Assembly (NCBI RefSeq): GCF_002355735.1
Contig: NZ_AP014879.1
Span: forward strand, 620,001-684,000
Direction: 5' to 3'
DNA length: 64,000 bases
DNA from: Sulfuricaulis limicola
Lineage (GTDB): Bacteria; Pseudomonadota; Gammaproteobacteria; Acidiferrobacterales; Sulfurifustaceae
Shown: in pieces, positions 42,922 to 51,296 of the stretch
How positions within the stretch are numbered: position 1 is the stretch's first letter
Layout: the number at the start of each line of letters is the position of its first letter
The notes under the pieces: generated by a model
What the model saw: the letters and a program-made list of their open reading frames with translations, nothing else
Told to the model about the DNA's origin: nothing
The model's database searches: none
Position numbers and translations under genes: made by a program

Positions 42922-44226
42922 TTAAAGGTTGTAACCCGTCTCGTTGTGCAGCACGGTGTCGAGGCCCTCGGTTTCCTGTTCCACGGTCACACGCAGGCCC
43001 AGCATGGCGTCGATCAGCTTGAGCAGGATGAAGGTGACGATGCCGGACCAGGCGGCCGTGACCAGAATACCGGTAATCTGGGTCGTGACCTGCTTGCCCA
43101 TGGTAACGCCCTCGGCAAAACCGACGCCGCCAAGCGTGGTGGCGGCGAAGATGCCGGTCAGCAGCGTGCCAATGATGCCGCCCACGCCGTGCACCGGGAA
43201 CACGTCGAGCGAATCATCCACGTGCAGCGAGCGCTTCATGTAGTTGGTAGCCACGAAGCACACGAGCCCGGCGGTGACGCCGATCACGAGCGCGCCGAGC
43301 GGGCCGACGAAGCCCGAGGCCGGCGTGATGGTGCCGAGACCCGCCACCATGCCGGTGACGATGCCGAGCACCGACGGCTTGCCGAAGCGGATCCACTCGC
43401 AGAACATCCAGGTGAGCGAACCGGCGGCGGCGCCGATGTGCGTGACCAGCATGGTCATGCCGGCGGTGCCGTTGGCCGCCAGCGCGCTGCCGGCGTTGAA
43501 ACCGAACCAGCCGACCCACAGCATGCAAGCCCCAATGACGGTCATGGTGAGGTTGTGCGGCGGCATCGCCGTCTCCGGAAAGCCCTTGCGCCGGCCCAGC
43601 ACCAGCGCTGCCACCAGCGCCGCGACGCCGGCGTTGACGTGCACCACGGTGCCGCCGGCGAAATCCATCACGCCCATTTTCTGCAGCCAGCCGTCGCCCC
43701 AGACCCAGTGACACACTGGCACGTAAACCAGCAGCAGCCACAACAGGCTGAACAGCATCATGGCGGAAAACTTCATGCGCTCGGCGAAGGCGCCGACCAC
43801 CAGCGCCGGCGTGATGATGGCGAAGGTCATCTGGAACATGGCGAACACGGTTTCCGGAACGTCGCCCTTGAGGGTGTTCACGCCGATGCCGGCCATGAGC
43901 GCCTTGGCCATGCCGCCGATCCAGGCGTTGGCTCCGCCGCCGTCGCCGAAGGCGAGGCTGTAGGCGAACAGCACCCACACGATGGACACCATGCAGGTAA
44001 TGGCGAAGCACTGCATCAGAACGGACAGTACGTTTTTCGTGCGCACCAGTCCGCCGTAAAACAGCGCGAGCCCGGGGATGGTCATGAACAGCACCAGCAC
44101 CGAGGAGGTCAGCAGCCAGGCGGTGTTGGCGGTGTTGAGGGTGGGCGTCTCCGCCGCCAGCGCCAGCGGTGAGGCGGCCAGCAGCAGTGACGCGATGAGC
44201 AGTCGCGTGGATTTAACGGGTGTCAT
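42922..44226 (-). CDS. amtB: Ammonium transporter AmtB
   Basis: Inner-membrane ammonium channel, 434 residues including a signal peptide (cleavage near ALA-AE, about 22). Eleven hydrophobic helices can be traced, with the conserved histidines in GGTVVHVNAG and HGVGGIIG. The ATG at 44226 has GGAGAAC before it; an upstream open extension of 23 residues is dismissed. No glnK gene is adjacent, which is unusual for amtB in proteobacteria. I found no sigma-54 promoter with correct spacing for amtB. Confidence 0.95.
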   Translation of the reverse strand: MTPVKSTRLLIASLLLAASPLALAAETPTLNTANTAWLLTSSVLVLFMTIPGLALFYGGLVRTKNVLSVLMQCFAITCMVSIVWVLFAYSLAFGDGGGANAWIGGMAKALMAGIGVNTLKGDVPETVFAMFQMTFAIITPALVVGAFAERMKFSAMMLFSLLWLLLVYVPVCHWVWGDGWLQKMGVMDFAGGTVVHVNAGVAALVAALVLGRRKGFPETAMPPHNLTMTVIGACMLWVGWFGFNAGSALAANGTAGMTMLVTHIGAAAGSLTWMFCEWIRFGKPSVLGIVTGMVAGLGTITPASGFVGPLGALVIGVTAGLVCFVATNYMKRSLHVDDSLDVFPVHGVGGIIGTLLTGIFAATTLGGVGFAEGVTMGKQVTTQITGILVTAAWSGIVTFILLKLIDAMLGLRVTVEQETEGLDTVLHNETGYNL

Positions 44227-44409
44227 GATGTTCTCCTGGGTGTGATAGTTATTTGGTTTATACGGCGCCGACGCCGGGAGCCTGCGCGGCATCATACAAA
44301 ACCGGGGCGGTTCCTGAAATCGTTACGGCGCCGCCGGGAGCGGACATGGACCGAGGCGGGCCCCGGCAAAACCTGCCGATGGAAGCTGTTCTCGTGCGAA
44401 CCATGAGCC

Positions 44410-44432
44410 TTTGTGCACCAAAATGGCACAAA
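44410..44432 (+). promoter_or_regulatory. TTTGTGC-N9-GCACAAA inverted repeat at the sigma-54 promoter
   Basis: A perfect 7-bp inverted repeat (44410-44416 and 44426-44432) whose right half overlaps the -24 element. It may be an operator or may simply reflect the promoter sequence. The left side also resembles an NtrC half-site (TGCACC), the right side only partly. Confidence 0.4.
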
Positions 44433-44439
44433 AATTGCT
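44424..44439 (+). promoter_or_regulatory. Sigma-54 (-24/-12) promoter for the rhodanese-GGDEF/EAL genes
   Basis: TGGCACAAAAATTGCT matches the consensus TGGCACG-N4-TTGCW at all but one position. GG (44425-44426) and GC (44437-44438) are 10 bases apart. It points rightward to the rhodanese ATG at 44477, giving a leader of about 26 bases. amtB is divergent. Confidence 0.75.
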
Positions 44440-44476
44440 GCTTGGTGGGGATAATATCGAAAAGAGGGTATCCACC

Positions 44477-44914
44477 ATGGCTGGAAGGCACCTGCCGGTT
44501 GTCGTCGTATTGGCGTGGTTGGCGGCATTCGCGGGGCCCGTGACCGCGGACAACGGCGTGGTTTCACCCGACAGCATCCCCGGCACCACCAAAGTGGACG
44601 CCGAGGGCGTACTCGATCTGGCCGAAAAAAATCCCGAGCTGGTTATCGTGGATGCACGCATCCGCCAGGACCGGCTGCAAGGGTATATCGAAGGTTCCAT
44701 AAGCCTGCCCGATGTCGATACCAGCTGCGAATCGCTCGCCAGGATCATCCCCCAAAAGTCGACGCCGGTCCTGTTTTACTGCAACGGTCCCAAATGCGGA
44801 CGCAGCGTCCACTCGTCGCGCAAGGCTCTCGACTGCGGATATACCGGCGTTTACTGGTACCGCGGCGGGTTCGAAGAGTGGAAGAACAAGAATTATCCGT
44901 ACTTGAAAAAATAA
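44477..44914 (+). CDS. Exported rhodanese-domain protein
   Basis: Periplasmic single-domain rhodanese of 145 residues with a signal peptide (MAGRHLPVVVVLAWLAAFAG, cleavage near TADN). The likely catalytic Cys102 is in YCNGPKCGRS, with Cys107 also in the active loop, a pattern seen in some extended rhodanese loops. It may move sulfane sulfur or act in a redox relay. It lies behind the sigma-54 promoter and 18 bases before a GGDEF-EAL gene, so the two are probably co-transcribed. Confidence 0.85.
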   Translation: MAGRHLPVVVVLAWLAAFAGPVTADNGVVSPDSIPGTTKVDAEGVLDLAEKNPELVIVDARIRQDRLQGYIEGSISLPDVDTSCESLARIIPQKSTPVLFYCNGPKCGRSVHSSRKALDCGYTGVYWYRGGFEEWKNKNYPYLKK

Positions 44915-44932
44915 CCAAGGGAAGATTTCGTC

Positions 44933-47404
44933 ATGCTGACACAGCATCTGACCATGCGCGCCTCGTTGAGCCTTACCATCGTGATCATGGGCCTGCTCGG
45001 TCTCGCGCTGGCACTGGCGACCGGGGAGGTATACCGGCAGCAGACACTGGATAACCAGCGTGCGGCCATGGCGGAGTTGCTGCGTCTCAAGACGGACGAC
45101 CTGTTGCGTGAGCTCGAAGCCAAGTCGCGCGATCTGGCTTTGGCCATCCAGCACGAGCCCGGGTTCCAGCGCGCCTTCGACGCGCGTGACACGCGCTCCC
45201 TGCCACGATTGATGGACAAACAGTTTCACCAGTATTTCGAAACCGCCAATGTCATCAAGATCGAGAAATTGAGGGCGTTCGACATCAATTTTTCATTCGT
45301 GGCCGAATCCACGGAGGGCAGCCCTCTGCTGGCGGACGGCAAGGTCTTCTGTCCGGCACTGATCCAGCAGGCGCGCACGCGCCAGGGACCGGCGCGCCTG
45401 CAAACGATCTCCGATCTGTGTCCGGTGGCTGACCGCCTGTATCACGCAGTGATCGTTCCGATCGGCGGGTTGCGGCCCAGGGGATATCTGCAGATATTCA
45501 CCGATCCCACGCGCAGCCTTGCCGGCACCGAAAAGGCCCTGGGCATGCCGGTCAAGATCACGCTGGCTTCCGGGCAGGTGATATACAAATCCGAAGCGTG
45601 GTTTCCTCCGCATGCCATGGAACGCACCCTGGTGGCGGAATATCCGCTGGAGACGCCCGCCTCGGGCAGGGTGATGACGCTGGGCGTCATGGAGGACATT
45701 CAGGCACTCCATGAAAGGCTCTCCATGACCCGTTACATGGTCATGATGGCCGCCGGCCTCGTCACCCTGTTGGTGATCGCCATCGCCATGCTGGTGCTGC
45801 AAAACACGACGTTGCGACCGTTGCTGGCTCTGCACGACCAGCTGCGCAGCGTGCGCAAGGATCGCACGCGCCTGAGCGAGACCCTGACACCGTCCGGCAC
45901 TCTCGAAATCAAGGAACTGGCACAGGATTTCAACGCCCTCAGCGCTGAACTCGGGGACCTGCACCGCATGCTCGAACGCCTGGCGTTCACCGATACGCTC
46001 ACGGAACTGCCCAACCGCAGTCATTTTCACGAACGCCTGCAGCAATGCACCACGCCAGTGCGTGCGGCCCGGAGTCCGTTTGCCCTGTTCGTGATGGACC
46101 TCGACCGTTTCAAGGAGGTCAACGACTCGTTCGGCCACGATATCGGCGACCAATTGCTCAAGCAGGTCAGCACGCGCCTGCACGGGGTGCTGCGTCGTTC
46201 CGACGTCTTCCTGCGGCTGGATCAGGAAATCGCGGCAAAATCCGAGGATGAAATCATCGCGCGTCTGGGCGGCGACGAATTCGCCGCCATCGTGCCGGGC
46301 GTGGCCGACGACAGATCGGCCATCCTGATCGCGCAGAAATTCATCGCGGTGATGCAACAGCCGTTCATCGTCGGCATGCACCGTTTCAATGTCGGCGTCA
46401 GCATCGGCATCGCCCTGTACCCGCAACATGGCGTGGATCCGATGACGCTGCTGCGACAGTCGGATGTCGCCATGTACCAGGCCAAGCAGAGCAAAAGCGG
46501 TTACGCCTTCTTCGACAGCGTGCGCGACCATCACAAGTTGCAGCTGTTGACGCTGGAGCGCGACCTGCGCCAGGCGATCGAGAACGGCGGTCTCGAGCTG
46601 TATTACCAGCCGATGGTGGACATCCGTACCACCAAGGTGAGCTGCGTCGAGGCCCTGGTACGGTGGCGTTACCCCGACCTCGATCTGACATCGCCGGACA
46701 AGTTTATCCATGTCGCCGAACAGTGCGGCCTGATCCAGCCGCTCACCCGCTGGGTGTTCAATCGCGCGGTGGAACAGTGCGCCCAGTGGCGCCGGGCGGG
46801 CTTTCTGTTCGATGTGTCCGTGAACCTGTCGGTGATGAACCTGCACGAGCAGGACTTCGTCGATTACGTCATGAACACGCTGCGCCAGTGGGAGGTCGAG
46901 CCGTCCTGGGTCTCGCTCGAGGTGACTGAAAGCGCGGTCATGTCTGATCCGAGCCATGCGCTCGAGGTGTTGTCGCGCCTCGACGCCATGGGCGTGCGGA
47001 TTTCCATCGACGATTTCGGCACCGGGTATTCGTCGCTGGCCTACCTCAAGCGGCTGCCCGTGGATGAAATCAAGATCGACCGTTCCTTCGTCATCGACAT
47101 GAAGCTGGACAACAACGACGCGGTCATCGTGCGCTCCACCATCGACCTGGCGCACAACATGAGTCTGCGCGTGGTGGCCGAGGGCGTGGAAAACCCGGAG
47201 ACCCTGCGGCTGCTGACCGCGCTCGGTTGCGACGTGGTGCAGGGTTTTTTCGTCAGTCGGCCGCTGCCCTATGACGAACTGATCCGGTGGCTGAGCAATT
47301 CCGCCTGGAGCGCCAAGCAGCGGCCGAGCTTTTCCGGCCGCGATGGGAAGGGAAGCTCCGTGGTGGCACTGCGCCGCCGCCCGCGTCCGGGACCGTCCGG
47401 CTAA
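44933..47404 (+). CDS. Membrane GGDEF-EAL cyclic-di-GMP enzyme
   Basis: Bifunctional c-di-GMP protein of 823 residues. Two transmembrane helices (about 8-29 and 263-286) enclose a periplasmic sensor region with a two-part fold. A HAMP-like linker is followed by GGDEF (GGDEF at 446-450, intact) and EAL (EAL at 573-575 followed by VRW, DDFGTGYSSL near 693, KIDRSFV, AEGVE). Both active motifs look intact, so either activity is possible. A sigma-54 promoter upstream of the rhodanese gene would control it. Confidence 0.93.
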   Translation: MLTQHLTMRASLSLTIVIMGLLGLALALATGEVYRQQTLDNQRAAMAELLRLKTDDLLRELEAKSRDLALAIQHEPGFQRAFDARDTRSLPRLMDKQFHQYFETANVIKIEKLRAFDINFSFVAESTEGSPLLADGKVFCPALIQQARTRQGPARLQTISDLCPVADRLYHAVIVPIGGLRPRGYLQIFTDPTRSLAGTEKALGMPVKITLASGQVIYKSEAWFPPHAMERTLVAEYPLETPASGRVMTLGVMEDIQALHERLSMTRYMVMMAAGLVTLLVIAIAMLVLQNTTLRPLLALHDQLRSVRKDRTRLSETLTPSGTLEIKELAQDFNALSAELGDLHRMLERLAFTDTLTELPNRSHFHERLQQCTTPVRAARSPFALFVMDLDRFKEVNDSFGHDIGDQLLKQVSTRLHGVLRRSDVFLRLDQEIAAKSEDEIIARLGGDEFAAIVPGVADDRSAILIAQKFIAVMQQPFIVGMHRFNVGVSIGIALYPQHGVDPMTLLRQSDVAMYQAKQSKSGYAFFDSVRDHHKLQLLTLERDLRQAIENGGLELYYQPMVDIRTTKVSCVEALVRWRYPDLDLTSPDKFIHVAEQCGLIQPLTRWVFNRAVEQCAQWRRAGFLFDVSVNLSVMNLHEQDFVDYVMNTLRQWEVEPSWVSLEVTESAVMSDPSHALEVLSRLDAMGVRISIDDFGTGYSSLAYLKRLPVDEIKIDRSFVIDMKLDNNDAVIVRSTIDLAHNMSLRVVAEGVENPETLRLLTALGCDVVQGFFVSRPLPYDELIRWLSNSAWSAKQRPSFSGRDGKGSSVVALRRRPRPGPSG

Positions 47405-47538
47405 CAGCCCGCTTACTCCGCAAAGAGCCCGCCATTCCTCCGCCGTCGCGCGCACCCGTTGATGATTGGCGCGGCCGGCAGTATTGTGACAGTCACGCAA
47501 CCACCGGGGTGGCCGGTCGGTTTTTTCAGGAGAGGGTG

Positions 47539-47892
47539 ATGGACGCGCCGAAAATCCAGACGGCTATTCCACAGCGACGCTACCAGTTCGGCGAGTACAC
47601 CGGGGTGGTGCTCGGCGATATCGAGAGCAGTGATGACGTGAAGTACCGGTACATCCTGGCGCTCGTGCGCGAGGGCGAAAGCCGGCCGTCGTTTTACGTG
47701 ACGGCGGAAAAAAATCCGCGCCGCCGCGCGCAGGAAGGATCCCATCGTCTGCGTGTGATCACACAGGGTCTGGACGAGGAAATCGCCAGCTCGGATGCGT
47801 GGGCCGAGCTCGATGTCTTCTGCGCCGAAGCCTTTGCCGTGGCGGCCAAGGTGCTGGGTTTGTCGGACGAACAGCCGGTGATGATTTCCTGA
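47539..47892 (+). CDS. Conserved hypothetical protein
   Basis: A 117-residue cytoplasmic-looking protein from an ATG with AGGAGAGGG ahead. Beta-rich first half (YQFGEYTGVVLGDIESSDDVKYRYILALV) and a helical end (DAWAELDVFCAEAFAVAAKVLGL). No family recognised. It follows the GGDEF-EAL gene by 134 bases and is convergent with slyD. Confidence 0.7.
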   Translation: MDAPKIQTAIPQRRYQFGEYTGVVLGDIESSDDVKYRYILALVREGESRPSFYVTAEKNPRRRAQEGSHRLRVITQGLDEEIASSDAWAELDVFCAEAFAVAAKVLGLSDEQPVMIS

Positions 47893-47920
47893 CTAAGAAC
47901 CCATAACAGAAACAAAATCA

Positions 47921-47997
47921 GCCACAGAGCGCACAGAGATCACGGAGTAAAAACAGTTTCTTTCCCTGTGCTCTGTGTGTTCTGTGATCTCTGTGGC
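47921..47997. repeat. Inverted repeat with 9-nt tandem units (element F)
   Basis: The left arm has units GCCACAGAG, CGCACAGAG and ATCACGGAG. The right arm is the mirror form CTCTGTGTG, TTCTGTGAT, CTCTGTGGC. It lies between two convergent genes (a hypothetical and slyD). Confidence 0.85.
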
Positions 47998-48040
47998 AAA
48001 CCTAATTAGAGTAAATTCGCGTTTATCTGCGGGAGGCGGT

Positions 48041-48523
48041 CTAGTGATGGTGGCCGCCTTCGCCGTGCACGTGGCCGTGCTCGATTTCCTCTTTCGTGGC
48101 GGTCCGGACCTCGGTAATCTCAACATCGAAGTGCAGGGTTTTCCCGGCCAGCGGATGGTTGGCGTCGAGCACTGCGCCGGTTTCCGTCAGATTGACGATG
48201 ACGAAGGTGATGGGACCGTTCGGCCCGTCGGCCGAGACGCGCGCGCCGACTTCGAGCTTCATGTCGGGCGGAAAGTGTTCGCGCGGGGCCTCGAAGATGG
48301 CCTCCGGATTTTTCTCGCCATAGGCTTCCGCCGGCGCCACGGTGACTTTGGATTTGAAGCCGGCGGCGGCACCTTCCAGCGCCTTTTCCAGGCCCGGAAT
48401 AATGTTGCTGTGGCCGTGCAGGTAGTTGAGCGGTTCACCGCCGCGGCTCGAGTCGAGTACCGCGCCGCTGTCGTCGGTCAGGGTGTAATGCATGGACACA
48501 ACCGTACCCTGGGCTGCCTTCAT
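48041..48523 (-). CDS. slyD: SlyD-like FKBP-type peptidyl-prolyl isomerase
   Basis: Cytoplasmic prolyl isomerase and chaperone of 160 residues. It holds the FKBP core (YTLTDDSGAVLDSS, LNYLHGHSNIIPGLEKAL) with the inserted chaperone flap (about 70-125) and a His-rich tail (HGHVHGEGGHHH) able to bind nickel or other metals. The ATG at 48523 is the start; the upstream open frame is not protein-like. Confidence 0.93.
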   Translation of the reverse strand: MKAAQGTVVSMHYTLTDDSGAVLDSSRGGEPLNYLHGHSNIIPGLEKALEGAAAGFKSKVTVAPAEAYGEKNPEAIFEAPREHFPPDMKLEVGARVSADGPNGPITFVIVNLTETGAVLDANHPLAGKTLHFDVEITEVRTATKEEIEHGHVHGEGGHHH

Positions 48524-48775
48524 TGTGGAATCCTCATGGAGATTGGGTGGGAATAGCCCGCCACTATATCGCAGTTTGGGCCCGTCACCCAAGCAGGACC
48601 GGTAACACCCATCGCGCGGGGGGATTTTTCCGGGCACCGGCGCGACAGCCTTTCCGGACCGGCTTATACTGCCACGTGTATTTTCGTTGGCGTGATCTGG
48701 AATGAATGCAGGCAATCCCGCGTGAAAAAGGTCTTGTGGCTTCAAAAATTATTTTAAGACAGCTTTTGTTTTGGC

Positions 48776-49183
48776 ATGATCAAACATCTGAGCATTGACG
48801 TCCCCGGGCAGGGCCTGCATGAAATCACCGACCGTATTCAGGCGGCGGTGCATGAGGCTGGAATAAAAGAGGGCCTGTGCACGCTGTTCGTGCAGCACAC
48901 TTCGGCGAGCCTGCTGATCCAGGAAAACGCCGATCCCGCGGTGCGGCGCGATCTGGAACACTGGTTCAACCGGCTGGTACCGGAAAACGACCCGCTTTAT
49001 ACCCACCAGAACGAAGGCCCGGACGACATGCCGGGACACATCAAGTCAGCGCTGACGGCGACGCACCTCTCCATCCCGGTCGCCGGCGGACGCCTCGCGC
49101 TCGGGACCTGGCAGGGGATTTACCTGTGGGAGCACCGGCGCAGCCGCGGCGCGCGCCGGATCGTGGTGCATCTGGGCGCGTGA
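48776..49183 (+). CDS. yjbQ: YjbQ (UPF0047) family protein
   Basis: A 135-residue protein of the UPF0047 family, with the conserved FVQHTSASLLIQENADP and the terminal GTWQGIYLWEHR. Family members have weak thiamin phosphate synthase activity but no established main role. It ends overlapping the start of the S9 peptidase gene (GTGA). A ribosome site and promoter lie in the 250-base divergent spacer to slyD. Confidence 0.93.
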   Translation: MIKHLSIDVPGQGLHEITDRIQAAVHEAGIKEGLCTLFVQHTSASLLIQENADPAVRRDLEHWFNRLVPENDPLYTHQNEGPDDMPGHIKSALTATHLSIPVAGGRLALGTWQGIYLWEHRRSRGARRIVVHLGA

Positions 49184-51108
49184 ACGTCCACCAAGCCATC
49201 GCGCCGTACGGTTCCTGGAAATCGCCGATCACGACGGAGCGTGTCGCCGGCAGCGCCGTCGGTCTGGGACAGATCATTCTCGACGGCTCCGACATCTATT
49301 GGAATGAAATGCGGCCGGCGGAAGGCGGGCGTCATGTCATTCAGCGCTGGCGCGACGGCGCCGTGGACGAAATTTTGCCCGCGCCCTTCAGCGCCCGCAC
49401 GCGGGCGCACGAGTATGGCGGCGGGGCGTTCGTGGTGGATAATGGAACGCTGTATTTCAGCAACGACCGCGATCAGCTTTTGTACCGGCTCGCGCCGGAC
49501 AGTTCACCACAAGCGATTACTTCAGGCGCAAACAGGCGCTATGCCGATGGTGTGATTGACCGCCAGCGTCGTCGTCTCCTTTGTGTCTGCGAAGACCATG
49601 GCACCGATGGCGAGCCGGTGAACACCATTGTCGCCATTGACCTGGAAGGCGGTCACGAACCGCATGTATTGCTGTCGGGACAGGATTTTTACGCCGCGCC
49701 GCGCCTGAGCCCGGATGGCCGGCAACTGGCATGGTTGTCCTGGAATCATCCGGACATGCCCTGGGACGGCACCGAACTGTGGCTCGCGGACATGGGGCCG
49801 GACGGCCTGCCGGCCAATCCGCGCCACGTCGCCGGCGGCCGCGAGGAATCGGTTTTTCAGCCGCAATTCGCGCCCGACGGTACGCTTTATTTCGTCTCCG
49901 ACCGCAATAATTGGTGGAATCTTTATCGCCTGCGGGAAAACCGCATCGAGGCGCTCATGTCCATGGACGCGGAGTTCGGCCTGCCGCAGTGGATTTTCGG
50001 GATGTCCACCCATGCCTTCGACTCGACACAGCATTTGGTGTGTGCATTCAATCGCGGGGCAGCGTGGCAGCTTGCCATGCTCGACACCGACACGCTCAGG
50101 CTGGAAGAGATCGAAACGCCGTTCAGTGACATCAGCCATGTCGTCGCCGGTCATGGCAAAGCGGTTTTTGCCGGGGCCTCGCCCAATTTGCCGGCGTCCA
50201 TCGTGCGTCTCGATCTGACGACGCACCGATATGAAATCCTGCGCGCTTCCACCAACGATGTTCCCGACGCCGGCTATCTGTCCGCGCCGCAGGCACTGGC
50301 GTATCCCACGAGCCGCGGTGACACGGCGCATGCCTGGTATTACCCGCCCGCGAACCGTGATTTCCGCGCACCCGGGGAAGAGAAGCCGCCGCTGCTGGTA
50401 ATGAGCCACGGCGGTCCGACCTCAGCCGCCTCCCGGGCACTGAGCCTCAGAACGCAATACTGGACCAGCCGCGGGTTTGCCGTGCTCGATGTGAACTACC
50501 GCGGTTCGACGGGTTATGGACGCGCCTACCGGCACCAGCTGGACGGCCAATGGGGCGTGGCCGACGTGGAGGATTGCATCGCCGGGGCGCGCTGTCTTGT
50601 CGAGCATGGCCTGGCAGACGAGTATCGTCTCGCCATCCGTGGCGGCAGCGCCAGCGGATACACCACGCTGTGCGCCCTGACGTTTCACCGGCTGTTTCGC
50701 GCCGGCGCGGTCTACTACGGCGTGAGCGATCTCGAGGCGCTGGCGCGCGACACGCACAAGTTCGAGGCGCGTTATCTCGACCGTCTGGTTGGGCCGTATC
50801 CGGAAAGAAGTGACTTGTATCACGAGCGCTCGCCGATTCATCATGTGGATCGCCTGTCCTGTCCGGTGATCTTCTTTCAGGGGCTGGAAGACAAGGTCGT
50901 GCCGCCGGATCAGACGGAGAAAATGGTGAATGCCTTGCGCAAGCGGAACATCCCCGTGGCGTACGTGGCGTTTGAAGGCGAACAACACGGTTTTCGCCGT
51001 GCGGAAAACATTCAGCGCGCGCTCGAGGCGGAGTTCTGGTTTTATTCCCGGCTGTTCGGTTTCACGCCGGCCGATCCCATAGCGCCGGTAATGATCGAAA
51101 ATTTCTGA
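49180..51108 (+). CDS. S9 prolyl-oligopeptidase-family peptidase
   Basis: Cytoplasmic peptidase-like protein of 642 residues from a GTG overlapping the yjbQ stop. An N-terminal beta-propeller (about 1-370, with repeated FSNDRDQLLYRL and YFVSDRNNWWNLYRL) caps an alpha/beta hydrolase. Catalytic Ser490 is in GGSASG, where the fifth residue (Ser492) replaces the usual Gly. The acid is near the EDKVVPP stretch, and His603 is in EGEQHGF. Probably an active aminopeptidase or acylaminoacyl-type enzyme; the altered motif is worth checking. It ends at a convergent junction with element G. Confidence 0.88.
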   Translation: MNVHQAIAPYGSWKSPITTERVAGSAVGLGQIILDGSDIYWNEMRPAEGGRHVIQRWRDGAVDEILPAPFSARTRAHEYGGGAFVVDNGTLYFSNDRDQLLYRLAPDSSPQAITSGANRRYADGVIDRQRRRLLCVCEDHGTDGEPVNTIVAIDLEGGHEPHVLLSGQDFYAAPRLSPDGRQLAWLSWNHPDMPWDGTELWLADMGPDGLPANPRHVAGGREESVFQPQFAPDGTLYFVSDRNNWWNLYRLRENRIEALMSMDAEFGLPQWIFGMSTHAFDSTQHLVCAFNRGAAWQLAMLDTDTLRLEEIETPFSDISHVVAGHGKAVFAGASPNLPASIVRLDLTTHRYEILRASTNDVPDAGYLSAPQALAYPTSRGDTAHAWYYPPANRDFRAPGEEKPPLLVMSHGGPTSAASRALSLRTQYWTSRGFAVLDVNYRGSTGYGRAYRHQLDGQWGVADVEDCIAGARCLVEHGLADEYRLAIRGGSASGYTTLCALTFHRLFRAGAVYYGVSDLEALARDTHKFEARYLDRLVGPYPERSDLYHERSPIHHVDRLSCPVIFFQGLEDKVVPPDQTEKMVNALRKRNIPVAYVAFEGEQHGFRRAENIQRALEAEFWFYSRLFGFTPADPIAPVMIENF

Positions 51109-51130
51109 CCGAAACTACAAAAAATAAAAT

Positions 51131-51262
51131 TAACCGCCAAGAACGCCAAGTTTTTGTTGATTGCGGCCCGGGGTGCAACAAAACTCGTTGCACCCGTTCG
51201 GCGGCACGAAGATTCACTGAACTTTCGTGAAAACCCCGCCTCACCCTTGGCGTCTTGGCGGT
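51131..51262. repeat. Long inverted repeat with 9-nt tandem units and nested hairpin (element G)
   Basis: The outer arms have units ACCGCCAAG and AACGCCAAG, matched by CTTGGCG, TCTTGGCGGT on the right. About 105 bases lie inside, including a perfect GGGTGCAAC/GTTGCACCC hairpin (51170-51195). It separates two convergent genes, the S9 peptidase and the HTH-ferredoxin-reductase fusion. Confidence 0.8.
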
Positions 51263-51296
51263 TCAAAACCATATTCATTTTGTTAGAGACACCCAG

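Noticed and set aside
44227-44420. Sigma-54 promoter for amtB
   Set aside because: The best minus-strand match near 44370 has GG and GC 8 bases apart, not 10.
45293-47500. 735-residue minus-strand frame
   Set aside because: Antisense to the GGDEF-EAL gene, which has intact motifs and a ribosome site; the antisense frame shows none.
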